This document shows positions 9,259 to 18,295 of a stretch of DNA of 64,000 bases, piece by piece. The notes beneath the pieces are model-generated. The model ran no database searches. It was not told the origin of the DNA and saw only the letters and a list, made by a program, of their open reading frames with translations. Origin of the DNA: Methylobacterium sp. J-048 (GTDB lineage: Bacteria; Pseudomonadota; Alphaproteobacteria; Rhizobiales; Beijerinckiaceae); NCBI RefSeq assembly GCF_022829515.1, contig NZ_JAKSYL010000178.1, positions 1 to 64,000 of the forward strand. The letters run 5' to 3'. Made by a program: the position numbers and the translations under genes. Within the stretch, counting starts at the first letter, position 1. Each line of letters opens with the position of its first letter.

Positions 9259-10749
9259 TCACAAACAGGGATCGTCCGCCGCCTCCAGCCGGCCGCTGGC
9301 GATCGCCTCGCGAAACAGCGCGAAATCCTCGGCGTTGCGCTCCGCATAGGCCGCCGCCCAATCGGCCAGGGCCTCGCGCAGGTCGGGCCGCTTGCCGCTG
9401 CCGCAATAGCCGGCGATCGCCGCGGCATCCCCGGTCCGCGCATGCGCCCGGGCCAGGAGGGCGCCGTAGGCATACGAGAAGGTCAGGAGCGGCAGGCCCG
9501 ACATCTCCGCCAGGGGGATCGCGCCCTTCAGGTTCTTCATCTGGCGCACGTAGTACGGCCGGCCGTCGATGCTGGTCCAGCCGAGCAGCGGGTCGCCCAC
9601 CGCCTGGAGCAGGCGCTGGCCGTAGATCACGCGCTCGCCCTCGTGCCCGGCATAGGGTTCGGGCATGCCCGGCAGGTAGGGGGCGTTGGCCGGGCGCACC
9701 GCTTCCTTGACCTGGAGGAACAGCGCGTCCTGGTCGGAATTGCCGCACAGCAGCGCCACGTAGGCCCGCGTCCCGACGCTGCCGACCCCGACGACCCGGT
9801 GGGCCACGTCGACCACCTGGTAGCGGTTGAGCATGAACCGCCGCTCCCGCGGCAGGGTCTCGGCATAATGCTCCAGCCCGGTGACGATGCTCTGCCGTGT
9901 GGCGTCGTCGACCGGGGTGAGGATCGGCGGCTCGACCCGGAACCGCCAGCCGCCGTCGGTGCGGCGCTCGGCGATCTGCCCCAGGAGGCTGCGGTTGTTC
10001 TTCCGGCGCGCCTTGTCCACCGCCCGGGTCACCACGGCGCTGGCCTGCGCGTCCATCCGGATCCGTCCGAGACGCCGGGCATCGGCCACGGTGGTCTGGT
10101 ACCAGACGTCGAGGGAGCCCTGCGGCGCCAGGCGGCGCATCGTGCGCTGATAGCCGGACACCGCCTCCATCACGGCGCCGCGCTGCGCGTCCGGCTCTGC
10201 GCCGGCTTCGGCGGTGGCGACCATGATCCCGGCCGCGAGCCGCTTCAGGTCCCATTCCCACGGGCCGACCGTGACCTCGTCGAAATCGTTGAGATCGAGG
10301 ACGATGTCGCGCTGCGGCGTGCCGAACAGGCCGAAATTGTCGATATGCGCGTCGCCGTTCATCACGACGTCGATGCCGCTGCGGGGTCCGCGCGACAGGT
10401 CCCAGGCCATGACGTGGGCGGCGCCGCGCAGGAACGCGAACGGGCTGGTCGCCATCCGGGCGACCCGCAACGGGATGAGATGCGCCTGCCGGCCCTCATG
10501 GGCCGCCTCGATCAGGCCGATCGGATCGGGGCGGTCCGGTTCGCAGCGCAGGGCCGCGTGGTCCGCGTGCGGGACCTCGGCCCGCAGGACCTTGCCGGCC
10601 TGCCGGCGCTTGTCCCACGGCTCGACCCCCGCCCGGAGATCGATCCGCGGGAAATCGGCGAGCGGCGCCAGCACCACGTCCGCAGGCGGAATCTCGGGGG
10701 CCGGAAGCGCCGCCCCGTCTCGTGTATCGTCGTTGCGCACTTGATCCAT
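9259..10749 (-). CDS. DUF2252 family protein
   Basis: 496 residues. Hallmarks of the family are visible: RMATSPFAFLRGAAHVMAWDL, then NGDAHIDNFGLFGTP and VLDLNDFDEVTVGPWEWDLKRLA. The GDAHxxNFG and D-x-NDFDE segments resemble the catalytic and metal-binding loops of aminoglycoside-phosphotransferase-like kinases, so a kinase-fold enzyme is plausible, but the reaction is not established. The ATG at 10749 is chosen because the preceding 25 codons (from 10824) look like upstream sequence and a GGCGGAAG box lies just before it. It is divergent from the TPP enzyme gene across about 270 bases. Confidence 0.88.
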   Translation of the reverse strand: MDQVRNDDTRDGAALPAPEIPPADVVLAPLADFPRIDLRAGVEPWDKRRQAGKVLRAEVPHADHAALRCEPDRPDPIGLIEAAHEGRQAHLIPLRVARMATSPFAFLRGAAHVMAWDLSRGPRSGIDVVMNGDAHIDNFGLFGTPQRDIVLDLNDFDEVTVGPWEWDLKRLAAGIMVATAEAGAEPDAQRGAVMEAVSGYQRTMRRLAPQGSLDVWYQTTVADARRLGRIRMDAQASAVVTRAVDKARRKNNRSLLGQIAERRTDGGWRFRVEPPILTPVDDATRQSIVTGLEHYAETLPRERRFMLNRYQVVDVAHRVVGVGSVGTRAYVALLCGNSDQDALFLQVKEAVRPANAPYLPGMPEPYAGHEGERVIYGQRLLQAVGDPLLGWTSIDGRPYYVRQMKNLKGAIPLAEMSGLPLLTFSYAYGALLARAHARTGDAAAIAGYCGSGKRPDLREALADWAAAYAERNAEDFALFREAIASGRLEAADDPCL

Positions 10750-11020
10750 GATCTTCCGCCGAGCCGAACGCACGACAACCTTGACCGTACTCGGTCGTTC
10801 CGAGCCGGTTCTATCCCCGTACACGATAGGATTGGCCCGGCTCTGTGACCATTCAGCTCTCGACGGGTCTTGACCCCATTACAGGCCAGCCCTCTAACCG
10901 GTCGCGTATTCGAAGGGCGTCCGTCCCGGTCCGAGCCGCTCGGATCGAACCGCATCGGTGACGGGTGCCTTGGGGACGGACCGGACGGCGTCGTCGGGCG
11001 TCGCATCAGTGGGACATCAC

Positions 11021-12673
11021 ATGCCCAAGGGCTCAGATCTACTCGTCGCGGCCCTCGAGAACGAGGGCGTCGACCGCATCTTCGGCATCCCCGGCGAGGA
11101 GAATCTCGACGTCGTCGAATCGCTCCGAACCTCCAAGATCGAGCTGGTGCTGACCCGCCACGAGCAGGCGGCGAGCTTCATGGCCGCCACCCATGGCCGC
11201 CTCACCGGCCGGCCGGGCGTGTGCCTCTCGACGCTGGGCCCGGGCGCCTTGAACTTCTCCACCGGTGCCGCCTACGCCCATCTCGGCGCGATGCCGATGA
11301 TCATCATCACCGGCCAGAAGGGCATCCTGTCCTCCCGCCAGGCCAAGTTCCAGATCGTCGACGTGATCTCGTCGATGAAGCCGATCACCAAGATGGCCCG
11401 GCAGATCGTCTCCGCCTCCTCGATCCCCACCATCGTCCGCGACGCCTTCCGGGTCGCCACCGAGGAGCGTCCCGGGCCGGTGCTGCTGGAGTTGCCCGAG
11501 GATATCGCCGCCGAGCAGGCCGAGGCCTACGTCGTGCCGCCGCACCCGATCGACATCCCGGTCGCCCACCCGGCCGCGATCGAGCGGGCCGCCGCGATGA
11601 TTCTCGCGGCCAAGCGTCCGCTCGTGATGCTCGGCGCCGCCGCCAGCCGGCCGCGCGCCACGGGCGACCTGGGCGGCTTCGTCCACCGCACCCAGATCCC
11701 GTTCTTCACCACCCAGATGGGCAAGGGCACGGTCGCCAGCGGCACCGACCTCTACATGGGCACCGCGGCGCTCTCCGAGCGCGACTACGTCCACGAGGCG
11801 ATCGACAAGGCCGACCTGATCATCGCGATCGGCCACGACACGATCGAGAAGCCGCCCTTCTTCATGGGCCAGGCCGATCAGAAGGTGCTGCACATCGGCT
11901 ACATGCCGGCCAACGTCGAGCAGGTCTATTACCCCGATGCCGAGGTGGTCGGCGATCTCGGGCCGACCCTGAAGCTCTTGGCCGACAAGCTGGAGGGCAA
12001 GCTGCCCAACGCCGGTGCCCTGCTGCACCTGCGCGAGCACATCCTCGGCCACATCGCCGACCGGGCCGGCGAGGACCGCTTCCCGGTGACGCCGCAGCGG
12101 CTGGTGCGCGACGTCCGCCGGGTGATCCCGGAGGACGGAATCGTCTGCCTCGACAACGGCATGTACAAGATCTGGTTCGCCCGGAACTACCGCACCTACG
12201 TCGCCAACACGCTGCTGCTCGACAACGCGCTCGCCACCATGGGCGCGGGCCTGCCCTCGGCCATGATGGCGGCGATGCTCTACCCGAAGCGCCGCGTCAT
12301 GGCGGTGTGCGGCGACGGCGGCTTCATGATGAACAGCCAGGAGCTGGAGACCGCGGTGCGGCTCAAGCTCAACCTCGTCGTGCTGATCCTCGACGACTCG
12401 GCCTACGGCATGATCCGCTGGAAGCAGGCGGTCGACAAGTTCGCCGATTACGGCATGACCTTCGGCAACCCGGATTTCGTGCTCTACGCCCAGTCCTACG
12501 GAGCCAAGGGCCACCGGGTCGAATCCGTCCACGACCTGGTGCCGACGCTCGATCGGGCCTTCGCCGAAGGCGGCGTCCATCTCGTCGCGGTGCCGATCGA
12601 TTATTCGGAGAACACGCGCGTTCTCGTCGAAGAATTGCGCGAGAAGGTGAAGGATTTCGAGCCGGCCGAGTGA
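11021..12673 (+). CDS. TPP-dependent acetolactate-synthase-like enzyme (candidate 2-oxoglutarate decarboxylase)
   Basis: 550 residues with the three-domain layout of the POX/AHAS superfamily. Catalytic Glu48 sits in LTRHEQAA, and the TPP/Mg motif starts at GDGGFMMNSQELET (about 431) and ends in DDSAYG. The N-terminal FGIPGEENLD signature differs from anabolic IlvB and, as I recall, resembles the cyanobacterial enzyme annotated as acetolactate synthase but shown to decarboxylate 2-oxoglutarate next to a succinic-semialdehyde dehydrogenase. Here too such a dehydrogenase lies in the same cluster (18288-19760). No small regulatory subunit (IlvH) is nearby. The start at 11021 gives the usual N-terminus; an upstream ATG-like frame exists at 10958. 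The TPP family is certain; the substrate is inferred. Confidence 0.88.
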   Translation: MPKGSDLLVAALENEGVDRIFGIPGEENLDVVESLRTSKIELVLTRHEQAASFMAATHGRLTGRPGVCLSTLGPGALNFSTGAAYAHLGAMPMIIITGQKGILSSRQAKFQIVDVISSMKPITKMARQIVSASSIPTIVRDAFRVATEERPGPVLLELPEDIAAEQAEAYVVPPHPIDIPVAHPAAIERAAAMILAAKRPLVMLGAAASRPRATGDLGGFVHRTQIPFFTTQMGKGTVASGTDLYMGTAALSERDYVHEAIDKADLIIAIGHDTIEKPPFFMGQADQKVLHIGYMPANVEQVYYPDAEVVGDLGPTLKLLADKLEGKLPNAGALLHLREHILGHIADRAGEDRFPVTPQRLVRDVRRVIPEDGIVCLDNGMYKIWFARNYRTYVANTLLLDNALATMGAGLPSAMMAAMLYPKRRVMAVCGDGGFMMNSQELETAVRLKLNLVVLILDDSAYGMIRWKQAVDKFADYGMTFGNPDFVLYAQSYGAKGHRVESVHDLVPTLDRAFAEGGVHLVAVPIDYSENTRVLVEELREKVKDFEPAE

Positions 12674-12716
12674 TCCCGTCGAAGACTTGATCCCGGCACG
12701 ACAACAGGGCAGCGCC

Positions 12717-13892
12717 ATGAACCCGTTCACCTTCCAGACCACCCCCAACGTCCTGTTCGAGGCCGGCGCTTCCAAGAAGCTGCCGGAGATCGTCGGCACC
12801 TTCGGGGCCAAGCGCGTCCTGCTCGTGACCGACAAGGGCGTGCGCAAGGCTGGCCTCACCGAGGCCGCCGAGGCGGCGCTGGCGGCGGCCGGTATCGCCA
12901 TCGACGTCTACGAGGACGTGGTCGCCGACCCGCCCTCCACCGTGATCGAGGCGGCGGCCAAGCGCGCCCGGGAACTCGGCACCGATCTCGTCCTGTCGAT
13001 CGGCGGCGGCTCGGCCCTCGATACCGCCAAGCTGGTCGCCTACCTGGCGAAATCCGACGAGCCGCTGGATGCGATCTACGGCGTCGGCCTGGCCAAAGGC
13101 GACCGGCTGCCGCTGATCCTGGTGCCGACCACCGCGGGCACCGGCTCCGAGGTGACGCCAATCTCGATCGTCACGACGCCGACCACCGAGAAGAAGGGCG
13201 TCGTCGCGCCCAAGCTCCTGCCCGACTGGGCGGTGCTCGATCCCGAGCTGACGCTGGGGCTGCCCGCCCCGGTCACCGCGGCCACCGGCATCGACGCCAT
13301 GGTCCACGCCATCGAGGCGTTCACCAGCAAGAACAAGAAGAACCCGATCTCGGACCAGCTCGCCAAGCAGGCCCTGGCCCTACTCTCGGCCAATATCCGC
13401 ACCGCCTGCTCGGACGGCAAGAATCTCGAAGCGCGCTCCGGCATGCTGCTCGGCTCGATGCTCGCCGGCATGGCCTTCGCCAACGCGCCGGTGGCGGCCG
13501 TGCACGCGCTGGCCTATCCCGTCGGCGCGATCTTCCATGTGCCGCACGGGCTCTCCAACGCCCTGGTGCTGATGGGGGTGATGCGCTTCAACCTGTCCCA
13601 CGCGGAAGCGCTCTACGCCGAGCTGGCGCCGATCCTGGATCCGGCCGCCGCCGATCTGCCGCCGGCCGAGGCCGCCGCCCGCTTCGTCGAAAGCCTCGAC
13701 GCGATCTGCCGGGACTGCAAGGTCCCGGCCTCGCTCGCCGAGGTCGGCGTCGCTCAGAAGGATCTGGAGCGGATGGCTACCGACGCGATGAAGCAGACGC
13801 GGCTTCTCGTGAACAATCCGCGCGAAGTCACCTACGACGACGCCTACGCGATCTACCGCGAAGCGCTCGGCGAGGCGCGCCCCGCGGCCTGA
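12717..13892 (+). CDS. Iron-containing alcohol dehydrogenase (candidate 4-hydroxybutyrate dehydrogenase)
   Basis: 391 residues, a group III (Fe-ADH) enzyme. The NAD-binding segment is GGGSALDTAK, and TTAGTGSEVT follows. Metal ligands appear as Asp193 and His197 (GIDAMVHAIE), His263 (AVHALAYP) and His277 (HVPHGLSN), the canonical set. It follows the TPP gene by 43 bases, so it is probably co-transcribed. In this setting, reduction of succinic semialdehyde to 4-hydroxybutyrate is a reasonable guess, since known 4-hydroxybutyrate dehydrogenases belong to this family; generic short-chain alcohol or aldehyde substrates are equally possible. The ATG at 12717 is preferred over an in-frame ATG at 12687. 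Confidence 0.92.
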   Translation: MNPFTFQTTPNVLFEAGASKKLPEIVGTFGAKRVLLVTDKGVRKAGLTEAAEAALAAAGIAIDVYEDVVADPPSTVIEAAAKRARELGTDLVLSIGGGSALDTAKLVAYLAKSDEPLDAIYGVGLAKGDRLPLILVPTTAGTGSEVTPISIVTTPTTEKKGVVAPKLLPDWAVLDPELTLGLPAPVTAATGIDAMVHAIEAFTSKNKKNPISDQLAKQALALLSANIRTACSDGKNLEARSGMLLGSMLAGMAFANAPVAAVHALAYPVGAIFHVPHGLSNALVLMGVMRFNLSHAEALYAELAPILDPAAADLPPAEAAARFVESLDAICRDCKVPASLAEVGVAQKDLERMATDAMKQTRLLVNNPREVTYDDAYAIYREALGEARPAA

Positions 13893-13901
13893 TCCTTAAA
13901 A

Positions 13902-13970
13902 GGCCTCCGACCCTCGATCTCCTCCTTCGAGGCCGAACGATCTCCGATCGTCCGGCACCTTGGGATGAGG
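13902..13970. repeat. Palindromic intergenic repeat A, truncated copy
   Basis: It retains the right half of repeat A: the inner arm CCTCCTTCGAGG (13921-13932), the small hairpin around CGATCTCCGATCG and the outer arm ending GGGATGAGG near 13970. The left outer arm is missing. It separates the iron ADH from phaE. Confidence 0.75.
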
Positions 13971-14068
13971 GGGCCGGGTTGGAGTTCGGTGGGGTCCGAC
14001 GGGCATACGCCGGACTAAAAAGCTCATACCGGCATCGCAAAGCCGGAACGGCCGGGAGAAACGCCGTC

Positions 14069-14896
14069 ATGGACCAGTTCGACGCGTTCAAGGCGATGGG
14101 CGAATTCTGGACCCGCGCCGGCGCGGGATTCTTCGCACCCGGGGCGGCGCCGGGCTTCTCGTGGCCGAACCCGCCGCAGACCGATCTCGCCGGCCTCGCC
14201 ACGGCGCAGAGCCACCTCGCTCAGGCCTGGGCCTCGGCGACCGCCCTGTCGCAGACCCTGACCGCGTCGCTGCAGGGCGGTGCCGGCGCGCCGGACCCGA
14301 CCGCCGGGGCGGTGCTGGCCCGGATCTTCGATCCGCAGGCCTGGCTCGGCGGCTCGGCGGAGTTCGACGCCGCGCTGACCCGGATGTCCGAGGGCCCGCA
14401 GCTCGCCGACCTGTGGCAGACCGAGCGGCGCTACGGCACGTTGTTCACCGCCTGGGCGGCGCTGCGGCGGGCGCAGGCCGAGCATCAGGCGGTGATGCTG
14501 GACGCCTGGACCCGGGCGGCCGGCACCTTCGCCAAGGAGGCCAATGCCCGCGCCGAGCGCGGCGAGGGCTTCAGCTCCGCCCGCGAGATGATGACCCGCT
14601 GGACCGAAACCGCCAACGCCGTGCTGCTGGAGGTCCAGCGCTCCGAAGCGTTCCTGGCCTCGCAGCGGGTGGTGCTGAAGGCCTCCACCGACCTGCGGCT
14701 CGCCCAGCAGGACCTTTCCGCCTTCCTGTCGGATTTCTACGGGCAGCCGACCCGGGCCGAGCTCGACGACGTGCACAAGAGCCTGACCGAGCTGCGCCGG
14801 GAGGTCCGCATCCTGCGCCGCGAGCGCCGGGAGGCCGCCCGGGTCTCCAGGACGACCGATACCGCCGCGCAGAATGCGGAGACTGCCCATGGCTGA
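14069..14896 (+). CDS. phaE: Class III polyhydroxyalkanoate synthase subunit PhaE
   Basis: 275 residues, a helical non-catalytic partner of PhaC. It starts MDQFDAFKAMGEFW, contains the family's long amphipathic helices (FTAWAALRRAQAEHQAVMLDAW) and the C-terminal FYGQPTRAELDDVHKSLTELRREVRILRR segment that is characteristic of PhaE. A GGGAGAA ribosome-binding site lies eight bases before ATG 14069. The stop overlaps the phaC start by eight bases, indicating coupled translation and a stoichiometric complex. Confidence 0.9.
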   Translation: MDQFDAFKAMGEFWTRAGAGFFAPGAAPGFSWPNPPQTDLAGLATAQSHLAQAWASATALSQTLTASLQGGAGAPDPTAGAVLARIFDPQAWLGGSAEFDAALTRMSEGPQLADLWQTERRYGTLFTAWAALRRAQAEHQAVMLDAWTRAAGTFAKEANARAERGEGFSSAREMMTRWTETANAVLLEVQRSEAFLASQRVVLKASTDLRLAQQDLSAFLSDFYGQPTRAELDDVHKSLTELRREVRILRRERREAARVSRTTDTAAQNAETAHG

Positions 14897-16019
14897 TCAG
14901 GACATTCCGAAGCCTCCGGCCGCGCCGCTGCCGCTCAACCCCGCCGAGATGATGGCCGAGGTCGCCGAGCTCGGCCGCCGGATCAGCGCGGGCGCCAAGC
15001 TGTTCTCGGACGTGCGCGACGCCGACGTGCAGATCGCCACCACGCCCAAGGACCTGGTCTGGAGCCAGGACAAGGTCTCGCTCTACCGCTACCGGCCGCT
15101 CTCCGAGAGCAAGGGCCTGCCGCCGGTGCTGATCGTCTACGGGCTGATCGGTCGCTACACGATGGCCGACCTGCAGGAGGACCGCTCGCTGGTCCGCAAC
15201 CTGCTCAATCTCGGCCTCGACCTCTACGTGGTCGATTGGGGCAATCCGGGCCGGGCCGACCGCTACGTCACCATCGACGACTACGTCGACGATTATCTCG
15301 CCGAATGCGTCGCCTTCATCGGCGCGGCCGCGGGCCGCGAAAAGATCAACCTGCTCGGGATCTGCGAGGGCGGCGTCTTCACCACCTGCTACGCGGCGCT
15401 CTACCCGGAGCGGGTCAACGCCATGGTGCTGACGATCACGCCGATCGACTTCCACGCCGATACGCGCGAGTCCCGGGCCGGCCACGGCTTCATCAACGTC
15501 TGGACCCGCTCCCTGTCGCCCGAGGATGTCGACCGCCTGATCGATGCGCAGGGCTCGCTGCCCGGGGCGTTCATGGGCTCGGTGTTCTCGATGATGACGC
15601 CGATGCGGACCATGACGAAGTACAACCTCGACCTGCTCGACGCCCTCGACGACAAGAAGAAGTTTTTGAATTTCCTGCGCATGGAGAAGTGGATCGCCGA
15701 CCGGCCGGACCACCCGGGCGAGGCCGCTAAGCAGTGGCTCAAGGACCTCTACCAGGACAACAAGCTGGTCCAGAGCGCCTTCGTGCTCGGCGGCCGCACG
15801 GTGGACCTGAAGCGCATCGCCTGCCCGGTTCTCAACGTCTTCGCCCAGGACGACCACATCATCCCGCCCGCGACCTCCCAGGCGCTCAAGGACAAGATCG
15901 GCACCGACGACTACACCGAGCTCGGCCTGCCCGGCGGCCATGTCGGCGTCTTCGTCGGCGGCAAGGCCCAGAAGTTGCTGGGCTCCGGCATCGCCGATTG
16001 GCTGGGTGCGCGTGGGTAG
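14889..16019 (+). CDS. phaC: Class III polyhydroxyalkanoate synthase catalytic subunit PhaC
   Basis: 376 residues, alpha/beta-hydrolase fold, polymerising hydroxyacyl-CoA into storage polyester. The PhaC lipase-box variant is LLGICEGG with nucleophile Cys159; the general acid/base residues are Asp321 or 322 (FAQDDHIIP) and His351 (GGHVGVF). YVVDWGNPG is a conserved PHA synthase segment. The short length and the linked PhaE place it in class III rather than the class I single-subunit synthase usual in alphaproteobacteria. No phasin, phaA or phaB is adjacent; monomer supply would come from neighbouring genes or elsewhere. Confidence 0.93.
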   Translation: MADQDIPKPPAAPLPLNPAEMMAEVAELGRRISAGAKLFSDVRDADVQIATTPKDLVWSQDKVSLYRYRPLSESKGLPPVLIVYGLIGRYTMADLQEDRSLVRNLLNLGLDLYVVDWGNPGRADRYVTIDDYVDDYLAECVAFIGAAAGREKINLLGICEGGVFTTCYAALYPERVNAMVLTITPIDFHADTRESRAGHGFINVWTRSLSPEDVDRLIDAQGSLPGAFMGSVFSMMTPMRTMTKYNLDLLDALDDKKKFLNFLRMEKWIADRPDHPGEAAKQWLKDLYQDNKLVQSAFVLGGRTVDLKRIACPVLNVFAQDDHIIPPATSQALKDKIGTDDYTELGLPGGHVGVFVGGKAQKLLGSGIADWLGARG

Positions 16020-16091
16020 CTTTTTGTAATGGTCCAGGGAACAGATCGGCGCGGTCCCAGGCTCGGCGCCTGTGGCCGATCCGGATCTCTC

Positions 16092-16214
16092 CCTCATCCT
16101 GAGGTGGCGGCGCGCAGCGTCGCCCTCGAAGGAGCCCTCCAGGGATCGCGGCGGCCTCTAGAGGGCTCTTTCGAGGCCGAACGATTGGCGATCGCCCGGC
16201 ACCTCAGGATGAGG
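16092..16214. repeat. Palindromic intergenic repeat A, copy 2
   Basis: Outer arms CCTCATCCTGAGGTG (16092-16106) and CACCTCAGGATGAGG (16200-16214) are exact or near-exact reverse complements. Inner arms with CCCTCGAAGGAG and GGGCTCTTTCGAGG and a small CCGAACGAT...ATCGCCCGG hairpin lie between. It sits between phaC and the CoA-transferase gene. Confidence 0.92.
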
Positions 16215-16282
16215 GGGATGGGTAGGATCGGCCGCTGCTCCGATCGCGATGATGTCCGATTCCAGGCTCCGAGGATAACCGC

Positions 16283-18295
16283 ATGGGCAGCCTGAAGAAC
16301 AAGATCGTCAGCGCCGACGAGGCGCTCGCCATCCTGCAGGACGGCGACATGGTTGCGGTCTCGGGGTTCGTCGGCATTGGCACGCCGGACGAACTGATCC
16401 TGGCGCTGGCTCGGCGGTTCGAGGCCGGGCACGGCCCCCACGGGCTCGGGCTGATGTTCGCGGCGGCACCCGGCGACGGCAAGGAGCGCGGCCTCAACCG
16501 GCTGGCGATCCCGGGGCTGGTGCGCCGCGTCGTCGGCGGCCATTGGGCGCTGGTGCCCAAGCTCGCCAAGATGGCGATCGACGGCCAGATCGAGGCCTAC
16601 AACCTGCCGCTGGGGGTGGTGTCGCATCTCTACCGGGAGATCGCCGCCCATACGCCCGGCCACATCACCAAGGTGGGCTTACGCACCTTCGTGGATCCGC
16701 GGCTCGAGGGCGGCAAGCTGAACGCGGTGACCCATGAGGACCTGGTCAGCGTGGTCGAGCTCGGCGGCGAGTCCTGGCTGCACTACAAGGCGTTCCCGGT
16801 GAACATCGCGCTGATCCGCGGCACCACGGCGGATCCGGCCGGCAACATCACCATGGAGCGCGAGGCGCTCACCCTCGACAACCTCGCCGCCGCCATGGCG
16901 GCCAAGAACTCGGGCGGCTTCGTCATCGCCCAGGTCGAGCGCCTGGCCGAGGCCGGCTCGCTCGCCCCCCGCGAGGTGCAGGTGCCCGGGGTGCTGGTCG
17001 ATTGCGTGGTGCTGAGCCAGCCGGAGAACCACCGGCAAACCTACGGCACGGCCTACAATCACGCCTTCACGGGCCGCCAGCGCGTGCCCCTCGACCGGAT
17101 CCCGCCGATCCCGCTGGACGCGCGCAAGGTCATCGCCCGACGCTGTGCCTTCGAGCTGCCCCCGGGCGGCGTGGTCAATCTCGGCATCGGCATGCCCGAG
17201 GGGGTCGCCGCGGTGGCAGCCGAGGAGCGGGTGCTGAAATACCTGACGCTCACCGCCGAGCCCGGGGTGATCGGCGGCCTGCCGCAGGGCGGGCTCGATT
17301 TCGGGGCGGCCCTCAACCCGGCGGCGGTGCTGCACCAGAACCAGCAATTCGACTTCTACGACGGCGGCGGCCTCGACCTCGCCTGCCTGGGGCTTGCGCA
17401 ATGCGACTCCGAGGGCAACGTCAACGTCAGCCGCTTCGGCAAAAGGCTCGCCGGAGCCGGCGGCTTCATCAACATCTCGCAGAATGCGAAAAGCTTGGTC
17501 TTCGCCGGCACCTTCACGGCCGATGGGCTGGAGGTGGTGGTCGAGGGCGACGGCATCCGGATCGTCACAGAGGGACGCTCGAAAAAGTTCATCGCCGCCG
17601 TCGAGCAGGTGACCTTCTCGGGCGCCTACGCGGCCGAGCGTGGCCAGCCGGTGCTCTACGTGACCGAGCGCTGCGTGTTCCGCCGGACCCGGGCTGGCAT
17701 GGAACTCGTCGAGGTCGCCCCCGGAATCGATATCGCGCGGGACATCCTCGGGCAGATGGGGTTCACGCCGATCGTGCAGGACCCGAAGCCCATGGATCCG
17801 CGGCTGTTCCGGGACACCGTGATGGGGCTGGAGCCCTGGCTCCTCGGGCTCTCCCTGTCGGAGCGAATCAGCTACGATCGGGAGCGGAACATCCTGTTCT
17901 CGAACCTCGAAGGTTTTCAGGTCCGGACCATCGACGACGTGGAACTGGTGCGCCGGGAATACGAGCGGGCCTGCCAGGAGATCGGCCGCAAGGTCCACCT
18001 GATCGCCAATTACGACGGGTTCGAGATCGACCCGACGGTGAGCGATGCCTATTTCTCGGCGATCGCTTATCTGGAGAACCGGTACTACGAGACGGCATCG
18101 CGCTACACCACGAGCGCGTTCTTGCGATTGAAACTCGGTGCCTCGTTGGCGAGCCGCGATCTGGCTCCGCATGTCTTCGAGACAAAAGCCGAGGCGCAGG
18201 CGAGGAATACGGCCCAGAGCGTGCCCCTCAAGTCGCGGACGACCCTGTCTCAGCCGGACAGGCCGCAGCCGCCGAAGGAACCGTTGAATGCCTGA
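16283..18295 (+). CDS. Acyl-CoA:acetate / 3-ketoacid CoA transferase (YdiF/Pct-like, fused subunits) with extra C-terminal domain
   Basis: 670 residues. The alpha-like half runs about 1-260 and the beta-like half about 275-515, fused as in propionate CoA-transferase and E. coli YdiF. The catalytic Glu is at 326 in LTAEPGVIGGLP, and GIGMPEGVA is the preceding conserved loop. Family members are about 520-530 residues; here about 130 more follow MDPRLFRDTVMG (about 515-645, ending RLKLGASLASRDLAPHVFET), with no function I can assign. A GAGGAT box precedes ATG 16283. It overlaps the next gene by eight bases. It could activate 3- or 4-hydroxy acids for PhaEC. Confidence 0.9.
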   Translation: MGSLKNKIVSADEALAILQDGDMVAVSGFVGIGTPDELILALARRFEAGHGPHGLGLMFAAAPGDGKERGLNRLAIPGLVRRVVGGHWALVPKLAKMAIDGQIEAYNLPLGVVSHLYREIAAHTPGHITKVGLRTFVDPRLEGGKLNAVTHEDLVSVVELGGESWLHYKAFPVNIALIRGTTADPAGNITMEREALTLDNLAAAMAAKNSGGFVIAQVERLAEAGSLAPREVQVPGVLVDCVVLSQPENHRQTYGTAYNHAFTGRQRVPLDRIPPIPLDARKVIARRCAFELPPGGVVNLGIGMPEGVAAVAAEERVLKYLTLTAEPGVIGGLPQGGLDFGAALNPAAVLHQNQQFDFYDGGGLDLACLGLAQCDSEGNVNVSRFGKRLAGAGGFINISQNAKSLVFAGTFTADGLEVVVEGDGIRIVTEGRSKKFIAAVEQVTFSGAYAAERGQPVLYVTERCVFRRTRAGMELVEVAPGIDIARDILGQMGFTPIVQDPKPMDPRLFRDTVMGLEPWLLGLSLSERISYDRERNILFSNLEGFQVRTIDDVELVRREYERACQEIGRKVHLIANYDGFEIDPTVSDAYFSAIAYLENRYYETASRYTTSAFLRLKLGASLASRDLAPHVFETKAEAQARNTAQSVPLKSRTTLSQPDRPQPPKEPLNA

